Origin: CAYFJO01 sp964343305
GTDB taxonomy: Bacteria; Planctomycetota; Planctomycetia; Pirellulales; Pirellulaceae
Length of the DNA: 64,000 nucleotides
Assembly: GCA_964343305.1 (NCBI GenBank)
Contig: CAYFJO010000009.1
Span: forward strand, 1 to 64,000
Reading direction: 5' to 3'
Positions 23,925 through 32,191 of the stretch are shown here, in pieces; the first letter of the stretch is position 1, and every line of letters begins with the position of its first letter. Under the pieces are notes generated by a model. It was given only the letters and a program-made list of their open reading frames with translations. It made no database searches and was not told the origin of the DNA. The position numbers were made by a program, and so were the translations under genes.

Positions 23925-25626
23925 GAATGGCACTGCCGGTTTTTACGTAAGGACTTACGCTACGCAGCGGCTCCAAGTTCGGCGCGACACTGGTCTCTCG
24001 GTTTGGTCATCAGCGCAATCAGCTTCGGCCGGCGTTTATTCTTGCGCGGTTCGATTCGGCCAGGCCGGTGGCCAACCCGTTCGCTACTTGAAGCCGCTTG
24101 GCCAAGATTCGAAAGCTCCGGCGTCGCGCCGATCACCGCGCAAAGTAACCAGTTGGTGCCCAACAGTTGCAGCGTTGTTGTGAAACTCAAACTTCGTGGA
24201 TCACGTCCGCTCGTGGCACAGGATTGAAGCATCTTCAGGCGAATCAGATTGTACGCCAACAAGCAAGACCAGAGTTCGGTGCGAACCATCGCGGGAGTTT
24301 TCGCGCGAAGGATGTCCATCCCTAGCGAACACTTGATGCTGCGGATATCAAGCTCCACCAACCAGCGACTTTGATACACCGAACCAATCCACGCAGCCGA
24401 ATAAACTTTGCGGTCGGTGATCGTGGTGGCGATGGTAAATGCTGCGGGGCGAAAGCCCGCCTGCTTCACTTGAATGTCAACCAAGCGGATCTCGATGGTT
24501 TTCGGTTGGTCGGCATACTGCTCAGGGCTCATCCCATCGGGACGTTGCGGTCGATCCCAGACCACAAGACGTTCGCGCTGGTTGAGCCGGCGCGCGCCCG
24601 CAGGATGATCGTCTCGCTTGTGATGATTCTTCATCACGACTTGTACGCCGCGCGATTGACAGGCCGCGACCAGCCAGTAGCTGCAGTAGTACGAATCGGC
24701 AACCAGAACATCGCCAGGCTGCAAGGTGTCCAGCAATTGCAACAACCAAGCGGTTTCGCCGGTTTCTTTTCCCGAGTACGGTCCGCACGCCAAATCCAGC
24801 AGCCTTCCCGTGGTCATCGAGATCAACGACACACATCGCAAGATCGGAAAACCAACGCCATCACTTTGCGCCGAATGCTGCGGATACTCCTCTTGGTTCT
24901 CCGGCGTGTCGGCCGCGGTGATGGTGAATCCATCCACGAGCAAGATGCGACCGTGGGCGGCCCTGGACTTGACGTTGGCTACCACTTCCGGAGACAAGGC
25001 GGATTCCGCTTCTTCCTCGGTCTGCACCGCGTCTTGGTCAACGGCCTCTTCGGCATCCGCAGCCAAACGCTTGGTGATGTCTCGCACCACTTCATACGGA
25101 ATCTTGAGCCGCGCCCGGCAGTACGCCCCCGTGTTCGTGTCACACACGCGCCGTCCTAAGACCGCCCACAGCGCGGCAACACGTAGCACCGCGGCTTTGC
25201 AACTGCGCTGCTCGTTCGCAAAAAACACCTGAGAGACGAGTGCCCACAGCGTGATTGCCGAAGTAGAAACCGCGTCCTCATCGTTCCCGAAATCGACCTG
25301 ATGCTCGTCGAACGCTTCTTCAAAGCGCGCGTCATCGATGGCATCGACCAAAGGCAATTCATCATTCTGCATCATCGAACGTTGAAAAATAGAAAATGAT
25401 GATGCACCGAAACAAGAGAATTTTGTAAAAGACATGAGACCTTCCCTGGTCAGTGAATCGCACACTCGGCCAGAGAAGGTCGCGCCGTCGCGAGGTTTAC
25501 ACCAGGGAAGGTTTCGCCACAATCCCGGCTGCCACGCTTCGGCAAAAATTCGAAAAACAAATCGTAGCAGCACTGCGACTCTCGATGCTGCGCCTATTTC
25601 AGCTAAAATCCACGGCAGTGCCATTC
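23925..25626 (-). mobile_element. IS4-family insertion sequence, 1702 bp, with 11-bp target duplication
   Basis: The terminal inverted repeats start GAATGGCACTGCCG on both ends, with partial matches further in (a TTTT run). The flanks carry a perfect direct repeat, CTGCCATATCC, at 23914-23924 and 25627-25637. This is the 10-13 bp duplication size expected of IS4-type elements. One transposase gene fills the element. The intact duplication and the uncorrupted flanking frame indicate a recent insertion. Confidence 0.92.
23960..25435 (-). CDS. IS4-family DDE transposase
   Basis: The ATG at 25435 gives 491 residues; a longer frame upstream reads into the IS end and is not needed. The catalytic triad is visible: Asp near 168 (RILLVDGFTIT), Asp near 243 (GDVLVADSYYCSYW), and Glu in the YREK-type signature YQSRWLVELDIRSIK. 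The frame is intact, so the element may still be active. It catalyses cut-and-paste movement of the flanking inverted repeats. Confidence 0.92.
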   Translation of the reverse strand: MSFTKFSCFGASSFSIFQRSMMQNDELPLVDAIDDARFEEAFDEHQVDFGNDEDAVSTSAITLWALVSQVFFANEQRSCKAAVLRVAALWAVLGRRVCDTNTGAYCRARLKIPYEVVRDITKRLAADAEEAVDQDAVQTEEEAESALSPEVVANVKSRAAHGRILLVDGFTITAADTPENQEEYPQHSAQSDGVGFPILRCVSLISMTTGRLLDLACGPYSGKETGETAWLLQLLDTLQPGDVLVADSYYCSYWLVAACQSRGVQVVMKNHHKRDDHPAGARRLNQRERLVVWDRPQRPDGMSPEQYADQPKTIEIRLVDIQVKQAGFRPAAFTIATTITDRKVYSAAWIGSVYQSRWLVELDIRSIKCSLGMDILRAKTPAMVRTELWSCLLAYNLIRLKMLQSCATSGRDPRSLSFTTTLQLLGTNWLLCAVIGATPELSNLGQAASSSERVGHRPGRIEPRKNKRRPKLIALMTKPRDQCRAELGAAA

Positions 25627-25777
25627 CTGCCATATCCCTTCTTATACATTGTTTTAGTTGCCTCAGCGTCATCGCAACCACTGTTAATGCAATTCACGAA
25701 CTCTCGAACCAGTAACGAAAAGTCAAAAATTTTAAGTACTTCATAGTTATTGAGGTCAATCGACTGGATACCAAAGG
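25627..25777 (-). pseudogene. 5' part of the IS-interrupted gene, cut upstream by the palindrome
   Basis: The minus strand reads FGIQSIDLNNYEVLKIFDFS and on through SGCDDAEATKTMYKKGYG, up to the insertion edge. The upstream side enters the 52-bp palindrome with no start codon, so the gene lost its beginning before or when the palindrome arrived. The gene is therefore doubly broken. I cannot name the family. Confidence 0.65.
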
Positions 25778-25829
25778 AAGAAACGGGGTCGGGTCTCATT
25801 TTCATAAATGAGACCCGACCCCGTTTCTT
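25778..25829. repeat. 52-bp REP-like palindrome, copy 2
   Basis: This copy is identical to copy 1 at 23403-23454 apart from one base, and is also preceded by GG and followed by GTC. It lies between a truncated small membrane protein gene and the IS-interrupted gene, and supplies the end of the former's frame. Confidence 0.9.
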
Positions 25830-26131
25830 GTCCACACAATGTGAGTCTTCCGCCGTCCATCGCTCAACGACAACAAGAAACTCATCATGACAGCAAAACC
25901 GATCGCTCCGCCGTAAGTCGCGGCTTGTGTCGATTGAATCTTGCCAAAAACCGCACCCACGCCCCATCCCAGTCCGCCGACGAAGGCCCAATGCAACGAA
26001 TTCAACACGCGAAAAAGCAGGATGACGGTCAGCAGCGAACTTCGGCCGATCGTTGCACTCGAATCTTGATCACTCGTCGAGTCGTCTGTCATTTGGCCAA
26101 GTCCACCATGGGATTGCACGTCCAAGGTCAT
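25802..26131 (-). CDS. Small membrane protein, C-terminus altered by the palindrome
   Basis: The ATG overlaps the stop of the upstream isomerase gene (TGATG), indicating translational coupling. The protein of about 109 residues has an acidic N-terminus and two membrane helices rich in Gly (ALHWAFVGGLGWGVGAVFG-like, then GGAIGFAVMMSFLLSL). The last residues are encoded by the 52-bp palindrome, so the native end is lost. The function is unknown. Confidence 0.55.
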   Translation of the reverse strand: MTLDVQSHGGLGQMTDDSTSDQDSSATIGRSSLLTVILLFRVLNSLHWAFVGGLGWGVGAVFGKIQSTQAATYGGAIGFAVMMSFLLSLSDGRRKTHIVWTRNGVGSHL

Positions 26132-26952
26132 CAGCTTCTCAAGCCAGCCGTTTGCATCAACTTGTCCGTTTCGCAATAAGCTTCTTCCACCCACTCTACA
26201 ATCTTGTCGGGCTCCGGCGAGTATTCAAGTTCGATGGAGATCGCTCCGTCGATGTTTAAATCTTTGATCTCATTTAAATAAGGCGCAAAGTCGACAACAC
26301 CGCGGCCCGGCGGTAAGTCGCCGTGAACCTTGCCGTCGCAGTCCGAGATGTGAACATGGATCGCTTTGCCGTGCAGGCGGCGAAGTTCTTCGGGCTGCAC
26401 GTCGGCCAGCAAAAGATGTGACACGTCGATGTTGGCTTTGACCGCTTCGTGGTTGCAGTCGCCGATAAAACGGACCATCGTGTCGACGTCGTTGACCAGC
26501 GAAAGTTTGAACGGCTCCAATTCCAAAGCAATTTTCATGCCCAGATCGGCCGCATAGTCTCCCAAAATCCGGCAGTTTTCGACGCCGGTCTTCCATTGCT
26601 CTTCGGGCGGAATCACTTCTTGCTGCCAAATGTACTCGCCGATCACCAACAGCACATTGTCAGCTTGATACTCGTAGGCCAGATCGAGATAGGCTTTCAC
26701 CCGCTCTATGTGGAACTGCTGCACGCTGGGACTGAAATCGATCAGGCCCACCGCCACACAAGGGATCGACACGATCGGCAAGTCCAGGCGGTCGCATTCG
26801 TCTTTGATCAGCCGTCGTTCGCGGATGTCAATGTCCAGCGGATCAACGAAGATGTCGACGGTGTCGAAGCCGATTTCCTTGGTCTTTTGCAAGCCAAACA
26901 CGGTGGGCTGAGACGCTTGAACCCACGCGGAATTGATTAAACCGAGTTTCAT
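26131..26952 (-). CDS. Sugar phosphate isomerase/epimerase-like TIM-barrel protein
   Basis: The start at MKLGLINSAW (26952) gives 273 residues. The xylose-isomerase-like TIM barrel is clear. Metal-binding candidates are Glu in ALELEPFKL, Asp/His in NIDVSHLLLADV, His in HVHISDCDGKVHGD and Glu in SIELEYSPEP, and the order matches the family. Members isomerise or epimerise sugars or inositols; the substrate is not evident. It is followed by the coupled small membrane protein gene and faces away from the DoxX-like gene. Confidence 0.85.
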   Translation of the reverse strand: MKLGLINSAWVQASQPTVFGLQKTKEIGFDTVDIFVDPLDIDIRERRLIKDECDRLDLPIVSIPCVAVGLIDFSPSVQQFHIERVKAYLDLAYEYQADNVLLVIGEYIWQQEVIPPEEQWKTGVENCRILGDYAADLGMKIALELEPFKLSLVNDVDTMVRFIGDCNHEAVKANIDVSHLLLADVQPEELRRLHGKAIHVHISDCDGKVHGDLPPGRGVVDFAPYLNEIKDLNIDGAISIELEYSPEPDKIVEWVEEAYCETDKLMQTAGLRS

Positions 26953-27112
26953 CCAACGGCAACTCCCGATAAGATGATGCGGAGGGCGAATGACACAAGT
27001 CCGACGTGCCAGCAAGAGAACGTGAGCAATCGTCACTGGCACATCGGGCTGCTGCTCGAATAAACGGATAATAACGCTCGCCAGCCCAGTTGCAACCATA
27101 CAGGAAAGATGC

Positions 27113-27784
27113 ATGAGTGAATCGCAAACGGAAGAAAAAAAGAACACCCCGCTAACCGATCTGGCCGTTCACGTTGTGTCGATCTTGCTGGCCATCACCT
27201 TTGTTGGCGCCGCGTTGTTCAAGTTGATCACATGGGAAAGCACCGTCGAGCAATTTGAGCGGTTTGGATACGACCCGTGGTTCATCTGGGTCACCGTGCT
27301 CGTGGAACTTGTTGGAGCGGTACTGATCGTGATGTCGGAACCGCATGTCAAGTCTTGGGGCACGACGGTGATCACAACCACAATGGTCGCCGCCATGTTG
27401 AGCCATTTGAAGGCCGGCGAACCGGGTGAAATGATTCCGCCACTTGTCGTCATGCTCATGGCCATGTTCGTCGCCTGGTATGGGCCGATGAAACCCTCGG
27501 ACGAGGAGATCGCAAGGCAAGAGCGGCAGCGCAAGGCACAGGGACAAGGGACAGTTCAGAATACGGCGGTCTACTACGCCACGGTCACAATGATGATCGT
27601 CAGCGGTTACTTCGGTGTTGTCTATATCATGGGTTCGGGCCCTTTTGTACACGATGGAAGCCTGAGATTCGTGGTAGCGGGAATCTTTTTCGCAATCGCG
27701 GTGATTTGCTATTCGATGTCCGCGCCGAAACCTGCCTATGATCGGGATGCGGAGGCCAAGAAGAAACACGCTCCCAGTCGTTGA
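27113..27784 (+). CDS. DoxX-like integral membrane protein
   Basis: This 223-residue protein has an N-terminal DoxX-like four-helix part (FVGAALFKLITWESTVEQFE; VTVLVELVGAVLIVMS). A charged loop and two more helices follow (YYATVTMMIVSGYFGVVYIM; FVVAGIFFAIAVICYSM), then a basic tail. DoxX-like proteins are poorly understood and are sometimes linked to redox or oxidative stress. The start ATG lies 160 bases from the divergent isomerase gene. The family call is moderate. Confidence 0.65.
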   Translation: MSESQTEEKKNTPLTDLAVHVVSILLAITFVGAALFKLITWESTVEQFERFGYDPWFIWVTVLVELVGAVLIVMSEPHVKSWGTTVITTTMVAAMLSHLKAGEPGEMIPPLVVMLMAMFVAWYGPMKPSDEEIARQERQRKAQGQGTVQNTAVYYATVTMMIVSGYFGVVYIMGSGPFVHDGSLRFVVAGIFFAIAVICYSMSAPKPAYDRDAEAKKKHAPSR

Positions 27785-27806
27785 TCGCTGCCGCTCGCGT
27801 CATTAC

Positions 27807-27881
27807 GTGTGTGCCACTGGCTCAGCCAGTGTCCGAGTTGACTTTGGTCTATCGGGCACACTGGCAGAGCGAGTGGCACAC
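27807..27881. repeat. Palindrome between DoxX-like gene and argH
   Basis: GTGTGCCACTGGCTCAGCCA is complementary, with a few mismatches, to the arm ending CTCG...GTGGCACAC; GTGTGCCACT/AGTGGCACAC is perfect. It lies 30 bases before the argH start and may affect its expression. Confidence 0.75.
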
Positions 27882-27910
27882 CAGCACCACCCATTACTTG
27901 TGAGGAAAAG

Positions 27911-29290
27911 TTGGCAAGTCCCAGTCAGTCCGGAGTCTTCAACAAGGTGAAAGATCGCCGCTTGGAGACATTCACCGAGAGCATCAGTTTTGATCATCGA
28001 TTGTACGCTCACGACATCGCGGGATCGATCGCGCATGCCCAGATGCTGGCCGCTGGCGGCATCCTCTCCAACGGTGAGTGTCAGCAGATTGAAAAGGTGC
28101 TGACCGAGATCCGCGCGGACATCGAGCAAGGCGACTTCGAATTCCGTGACGAGTTGGAAGACATCCACATGCACATCGAACAAGCGTTGATTGACCGCCT
28201 GGGGGATGTGGGACGCAAACTGCACACGGGCCGCAGTCGCAACGACCAGGTCTCGACCGATTTTCGATTGTGGGTGCGAGACGCGATTGATGAAATCGAC
28301 GGATTGCTCAAGGCGCTCCAGATCGCCTTTGTCGGACGATGCGACGAGGATGCGGACGTCATCCTGCCAGCTTACACGCATTTGCAACGAGCACAGCCGG
28401 TGCTTGCCCCGCATTATTGGCTCGCGTATGCCGAGAAATTCGAACGAGACCGAGGCCGCCTGGCCGATTGCCGGCGACGTGTCAACGTGTGCAGCCTGGG
28501 CACGGCGGCATTGGCTGGCACGTCGATCCCGATCGACCGGGAGGATGTGGCCCAGCGACTGGGCTTTGACAGCGTCGTCGCCAACAGCATTGATGCCTCA
28601 AGCGACCGAGACTTTGCTTTGGAAACGGCCTTCGTGCTGTCGGCGATCGCCCTGCATCTGAGCACGTGGGCCGAGGAATGGATCCTGTGGTCGACGGCCG
28701 AGTTTAACTTCCTCCAACTGCCACAAGAATTCTGTACCGGATCGTCGATCATGCCGCAAAAGATCAATCCGGATGTGCTGGAATTGACGCGAGGCAAGTC
28801 GGCACGCGTGGTGGGAAACTTGCAAATGCTGATGACGCTTGTCAAAGGATTGCCGTTGGCATACAACCGCGATTTGCAGGAAGACAAACCGGCTTTGTTC
28901 GATTCCGCCGACACTGTCAAAGCGTGCCTCGATCTGGCCACGCCCATCGTTGCCGGCGCGAAGCTGAAACGCGATTCGATCGCTCAAGGACTCGACCGAG
29001 GATTCTTGGATGCGACGTCGTTGATGGAGTTTCTCATTCGACGAGGCACGCCCCAGCGCAAAGCTCATCATCTGGTCGGCGAGCTGGTGCGGATGGCGAT
29101 GGACCGCAATGTTCGGCTGAGCGATTTGACGCTGGAAGAAATTCAGAGCGCGGATGCAACGCTAGATGAGGCGGTGTTTGACGTCCTCGGTGTCGAGAAG
29201 GCCGTCGAAGCGTTTGTCAGCGTCGGTTCTACCGCGCCAAAAAAAGTGGCGGCGCAAGTCGAGCGATGGAAAAAGCAACTGGGGCTTTGA
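27911..29290 (+). CDS. argH: Argininosuccinate lyase
   Basis: The protein has 459 residues, the normal length for ArgH, and catalyses argininosuccinate to arginine plus fumarate, the last step of arginine synthesis. The family signature GSSIMPQKINPD with the catalytic Ser is present, as are HTGRSRNDQVSTDFRL and the N-terminal SFDHRLYAHDIAGS. The TTG at 27911 follows GTGAGGAAAAG and gives the best start. The next gene begins 6 bases after its stop. No other arginine genes are in the window. Confidence 0.95.
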   Translation: MASPSQSGVFNKVKDRRLETFTESISFDHRLYAHDIAGSIAHAQMLAAGGILSNGECQQIEKVLTEIRADIEQGDFEFRDELEDIHMHIEQALIDRLGDVGRKLHTGRSRNDQVSTDFRLWVRDAIDEIDGLLKALQIAFVGRCDEDADVILPAYTHLQRAQPVLAPHYWLAYAEKFERDRGRLADCRRRVNVCSLGTAALAGTSIPIDREDVAQRLGFDSVVANSIDASSDRDFALETAFVLSAIALHLSTWAEEWILWSTAEFNFLQLPQEFCTGSSIMPQKINPDVLELTRGKSARVVGNLQMLMTLVKGLPLAYNRDLQEDKPALFDSADTVKACLDLATPIVAGAKLKRDSIAQGLDRGFLDATSLMEFLIRRGTPQRKAHHLVGELVRMAMDRNVRLSDLTLEEIQSADATLDEAVFDVLGVEKAVEAFVSVGSTAPKKVAAQVERWKKQLGL

Positions 29291-29296
29291 ACCGCG

Positions 29297-30094
29297 ATGC
29301 CTACGATTCAAGAGATCTGCGATTTCCTCGATGAATTTGCTCCCAGCGAATTGGCGGCGGACTGGGACAATGTGGGCCTGCTCGTTGGCGATCGTGTGCG
29401 AGAAGCCGGCAAAGTGATGACCTGCCTGACCGTGACGCCAGACAGCGCTGAGGAAGCGGTGCAGGAGCAAGTTGATTTGATCGTCTCGCATCATCCGTTG
29501 CCGTTTCGATCATTCAGACAGTTGACCACCGATACGACGCCTGGCCGGCTGTTATTACAGTTGATCGAGGCAAAGGTCGCGATCTTTAGTCCGCACACGG
29601 CATTCGATTCCGCGGCGGCGGGCATCAATCAACGGCTGGCGGAAGGACTCGGGCTGGCCAACATTGAGCCCATCGAGCCGGTGGAACTCAAAGATGGGAC
29701 GGGTGGCAGCGGGCGAGTCGGAGTCTTGCCGAACGACTCGACATTGTCCGACATGGCCCAGTTGCTACAAGAGTTTCTGTCTCTCGACGGCTTGCACATG
29801 GTGGGCACATCCGACCAACGAGTCACCAAGGTGGCCATCGGTTGCGGAAGCGCAGGACATTTCATTGAAGACGCGTGTCGGTTGGGTTGCGATTTGCTGG
29901 TCACGGGTGAAACGAATTTCCATACTTGCTTGGAAGCGGAAGCCAGCGGCGTGGCGCTATTATTGCCGGGCCACTATGCCAGCGAGCGTTTCGCGGTCGA
30001 GGGACTTGCCAAGGTCATCGCTGGTGAGTTTCCAGGCTCAACGGTCTGGCCAAGCCAACGCGAGTCCGATCCGCTGCGTTGGTTTGCCTCATAA
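29297..30094 (+). CDS. Nif3-like dinuclear metal-binding protein
   Basis: This 265-residue protein has the Nif3 layout: an N-terminal block with ELAADWDNVGLLVGD and a metal-binding HH pair in LIVSHHPLPF. A central part follows (FSPHTAFDSAAAGINQRLAE), then a C-terminal GETNFHTCLEAE and GHYASERFAVEGL with further metal ligands. The family is often labelled GTP cyclohydrolase type 2, but its true reaction is unsettled. It lies tightly between argH and the rhomboid gene. Confidence 0.9.
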   Translation: MPTIQEICDFLDEFAPSELAADWDNVGLLVGDRVREAGKVMTCLTVTPDSAEEAVQEQVDLIVSHHPLPFRSFRQLTTDTTPGRLLLQLIEAKVAIFSPHTAFDSAAAGINQRLAEGLGLANIEPIEPVELKDGTGGSGRVGVLPNDSTLSDMAQLLQEFLSLDGLHMVGTSDQRVTKVAIGCGSAGHFIEDACRLGCDLLVTGETNFHTCLEAEASGVALLLPGHYASERFAVEGLAKVIAGEFPGSTVWPSQRESDPLRWFAS

Positions 30095-30096
30095 CG

Positions 30097-31275
30097 ATGT
30101 TGATTCCTTATTCCACCGACGCGCCACTGTACCACTGGCCGGTCACGACGGGCGCGATGATCGGCGTCAACTTGATGGTGTTTGGCTGGTCGTTTTCCAA
30201 TCCGGAAGCGGCCTACGAATACACACTGTGGTACGGCCAGGGGCTGCATCCGATTCAATGGATCACTTCAAACTTCCTGCACGGTGGTTTCGTTCATCTC
30301 TTCGGCAACATGATCGGTTTGTGGGTTTACGGGTTGATCGTGGAAGGCAAGTTGGGATGGTGGAAGACGCTGGCGGTGATGATGGGCATCGGCATCATTC
30401 AATGTGCTGTCGAGCAAACGTTGACGCTGGGAATGGAAGAGAGCTATTCGCTGGGTTTTTCGTCGGTGATATACGGGATTATGGCGATGTGCCTCGTGTG
30501 GGCACCAATGAATCATGTCCATTGCTTGTTCATTTTCTTCTATCGGTTCATTACGTTTGAAATCGCCGTGTTGTACCTGGTCGGCATCTATCTCCTTCTG
30601 CAAATTGGTGCGCTGGTGCTGTTGGCGGAGTTCTCATGGGGCAGCGAAGTGTTGCATCTGATGGGCGCGGCGATCGGTGCGGGTCTGGCGATTACGCTGC
30701 TCAAGACCAAAGCGGTGGATTGTGAAGGGTGGGACGTATTTAGCGTGTTTCTGGAGAAGCAAGGCGTGTTGTTGGGACAGTCGAAAGAAGACGCCGAAGC
30801 GCAGCAAAAAGCCAAAGAAGAAAAGAAACAGGCCCTGGAAGCTCAACAGCAGCAACTCGACCGTCGTCAAGAGGCGCTGCAACGTGTGCGCCAACTGATG
30901 GGACAAGGTCAACCGCGGCAGGCCCTTCAATTTCATCAACAAATGTTGGCTGAGTCGCATGACTGGCAGCTCGCCGAAGCGGACCTGCTGCAGCTCATTG
31001 GGGCGTTGCAACATCAACGGTTGTGGCGCGAATCCGTCCCCGTGATGATTGAGTTCTTGAAAAAGCATCCCGCGAATTCCGATCCGGTGCGTATCAAGCT
31101 TGCACACGTACTGATCGCGGCCGAGCGCCGGCCCGCTCAAGCGCTCAAAGTGCTTGCCAAGCTCAATCCGGCACTGATGATGCCCGCGCTTCAAAACCAG
31201 GTGGCCCAACTCGAGGCCCAAGCCACCGCCATGCGGCCACAGCTTCCTCACGAAGTTGCGGATCAAGATTGGTGA
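30097..31275 (+). CDS. Rhomboid-family intramembrane serine protease with TPR-like tail
   Basis: The ATG at 30097, 2 bases after the Nif3 stop, gives 392 residues. The rhomboid core has HxxxN (HLFGN, residues 67-71), the serine motif GFSSVIYG (Ser122 in place of the common GASG context) and the catalytic His187 (LHLMGAAIGAG). It should cleave membrane helices. From residue 215 on a soluble Gln-rich coiled coil and helical, TPR-like repeats follow (QALQFHQQMLAESHDWQLAE), probably for substrate or partner binding. The Ser/His pair is intact, so it is probably active. Confidence 0.82.
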   Translation: MLIPYSTDAPLYHWPVTTGAMIGVNLMVFGWSFSNPEAAYEYTLWYGQGLHPIQWITSNFLHGGFVHLFGNMIGLWVYGLIVEGKLGWWKTLAVMMGIGIIQCAVEQTLTLGMEESYSLGFSSVIYGIMAMCLVWAPMNHVHCLFIFFYRFITFEIAVLYLVGIYLLLQIGALVLLAEFSWGSEVLHLMGAAIGAGLAITLLKTKAVDCEGWDVFSVFLEKQGVLLGQSKEDAEAQQKAKEEKKQALEAQQQQLDRRQEALQRVRQLMGQGQPRQALQFHQQMLAESHDWQLAEADLLQLIGALQHQRLWRESVPVMIEFLKKHPANSDPVRIKLAHVLIAAERRPAQALKVLAKLNPALMMPALQNQVAQLEAQATAMRPQLPHEVADQDW

Positions 31276-31285
31276 GCGAATCGGG

Positions 31286-31510
31286 CTAGGCGGCAACCGG
31301 ACAGAGATCGTATTGCACCATGCGTGCGTGCAGCCCGCGCTGTTTTAGCATTTCGATGCACCCTTCAGCTTGTTTGCGGCAACGATAAACGTGGTACATC
31401 TGCCAGGCGTGTTGGTGCGACAATTGAAACTGAACGCGGTATTGCGGGGCAAGGCCACCGCCCGCACTGTTGACCGCCACCGTATGAATGGAGAGGGTGG
31501 TCTTTTTCAT
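31286..31510 (-). CDS. Small hypothetical protein
   Basis: The start at MKKTTLSIHTVAV gives 74 residues. The segment APQYRVQFQLSHQHAWQMYH and a final LCPVAA show no known motif. It is convergent with the rhomboid gene, leaving 10 bases between the stops. It could be a real small gene, since the frame is open with compositional bias like its neighbours, but this is uncertain. Confidence 0.45.
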   Translation of the reverse strand: MKKTTLSIHTVAVNSAGGGLAPQYRVQFQLSHQHAWQMYHVYRCRKQAEGCIEMLKQRGLHARMVQYDLCPVAA

Positions 31511-31684
31511 CGCAGAAATCCCAATTGTGATCGTCAAAAAGAAAGCTTCCTCCAATGGTCATCGTCCCGCCAAGCCAGGATTGATTACAGAAATATCAGA
31601 AAAGGAAGTGGACGCTGATCGATTGTCTTTCGACGTCCAGCGCCGATTCAGATGGCGGCAGTTTCGGATTGATCGCGTCGCGAC

Positions 31685-32011
31685 TCACCAACCCATGACC
31701 ATATTGGATTCAACCGCTTTGCGAGCCCGTTCCAGATCCGTGCCAGTTTCCTGCATGTAAAGTCGAATTGCGTGAACTTTGTCGCCAGCGGCCTTCGACA
31801 GGCAATCGCGGGCCACAGCACAGGGGTCGGACGTGTCGCCAGTCAGCCCTAAAACGCCTTTGGAAATGACCCAGGTGTCACGCGGACGCTTGGTCACACG
31901 AATGATTTCGTCGTGCGGATAAGCCTCGGCCGAGACATTTTTGGCGGCGGGTTCGTCGCTGGCCCAGGTGATGATAATGTGATGATCCGTCTCGATCTCG
32001 TAGAGTGGCAT
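31685..32011 (-). CDS. Conserved hypothetical protein, planctomycete type
   Basis: This 108-residue soluble protein starts MPLYEIETDHHIIITWASDE with a ribosome site AGGAGG upstream on the minus strand. The C-terminal half is helical (ARDCLSKAAGDKVHAIRLYM, then GTDLERARKAVESN). No catalytic motif is visible. The gene is monocistronic. I do not recognise a function. Confidence 0.6.
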   Translation of the reverse strand: MPLYEIETDHHIIITWASDEPAAKNVSAEAYPHDEIIRVTKRPRDTWVISKGVLGLTGDTSDPCAVARDCLSKAAGDKVHAIRLYMQETGTDLERARKAVESNMVMGW

Positions 32012-32191
32012 GGCCGAGTTCCTCCTTTGTTGAATGTGGCTGGACTTTGATCGTAGGACTCTGTCGCCAATGCGTCAACTTCTGATCCAACGAATTCCGC
32101 GGGCGTTGCGGAATTCCGCCACACTCGGGCCGCGCGGTAGTGAGCGTTGGTGAACACGCAGCCCGTTGGGCGCGGCGGTTAAACCAAGAGC

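Noticed and set aside
24371..25159. Plus-strand frame of 262 codons inside the IS element
   Set aside because: It is antisense to the IS4 transposase whose DDE residues are complete.
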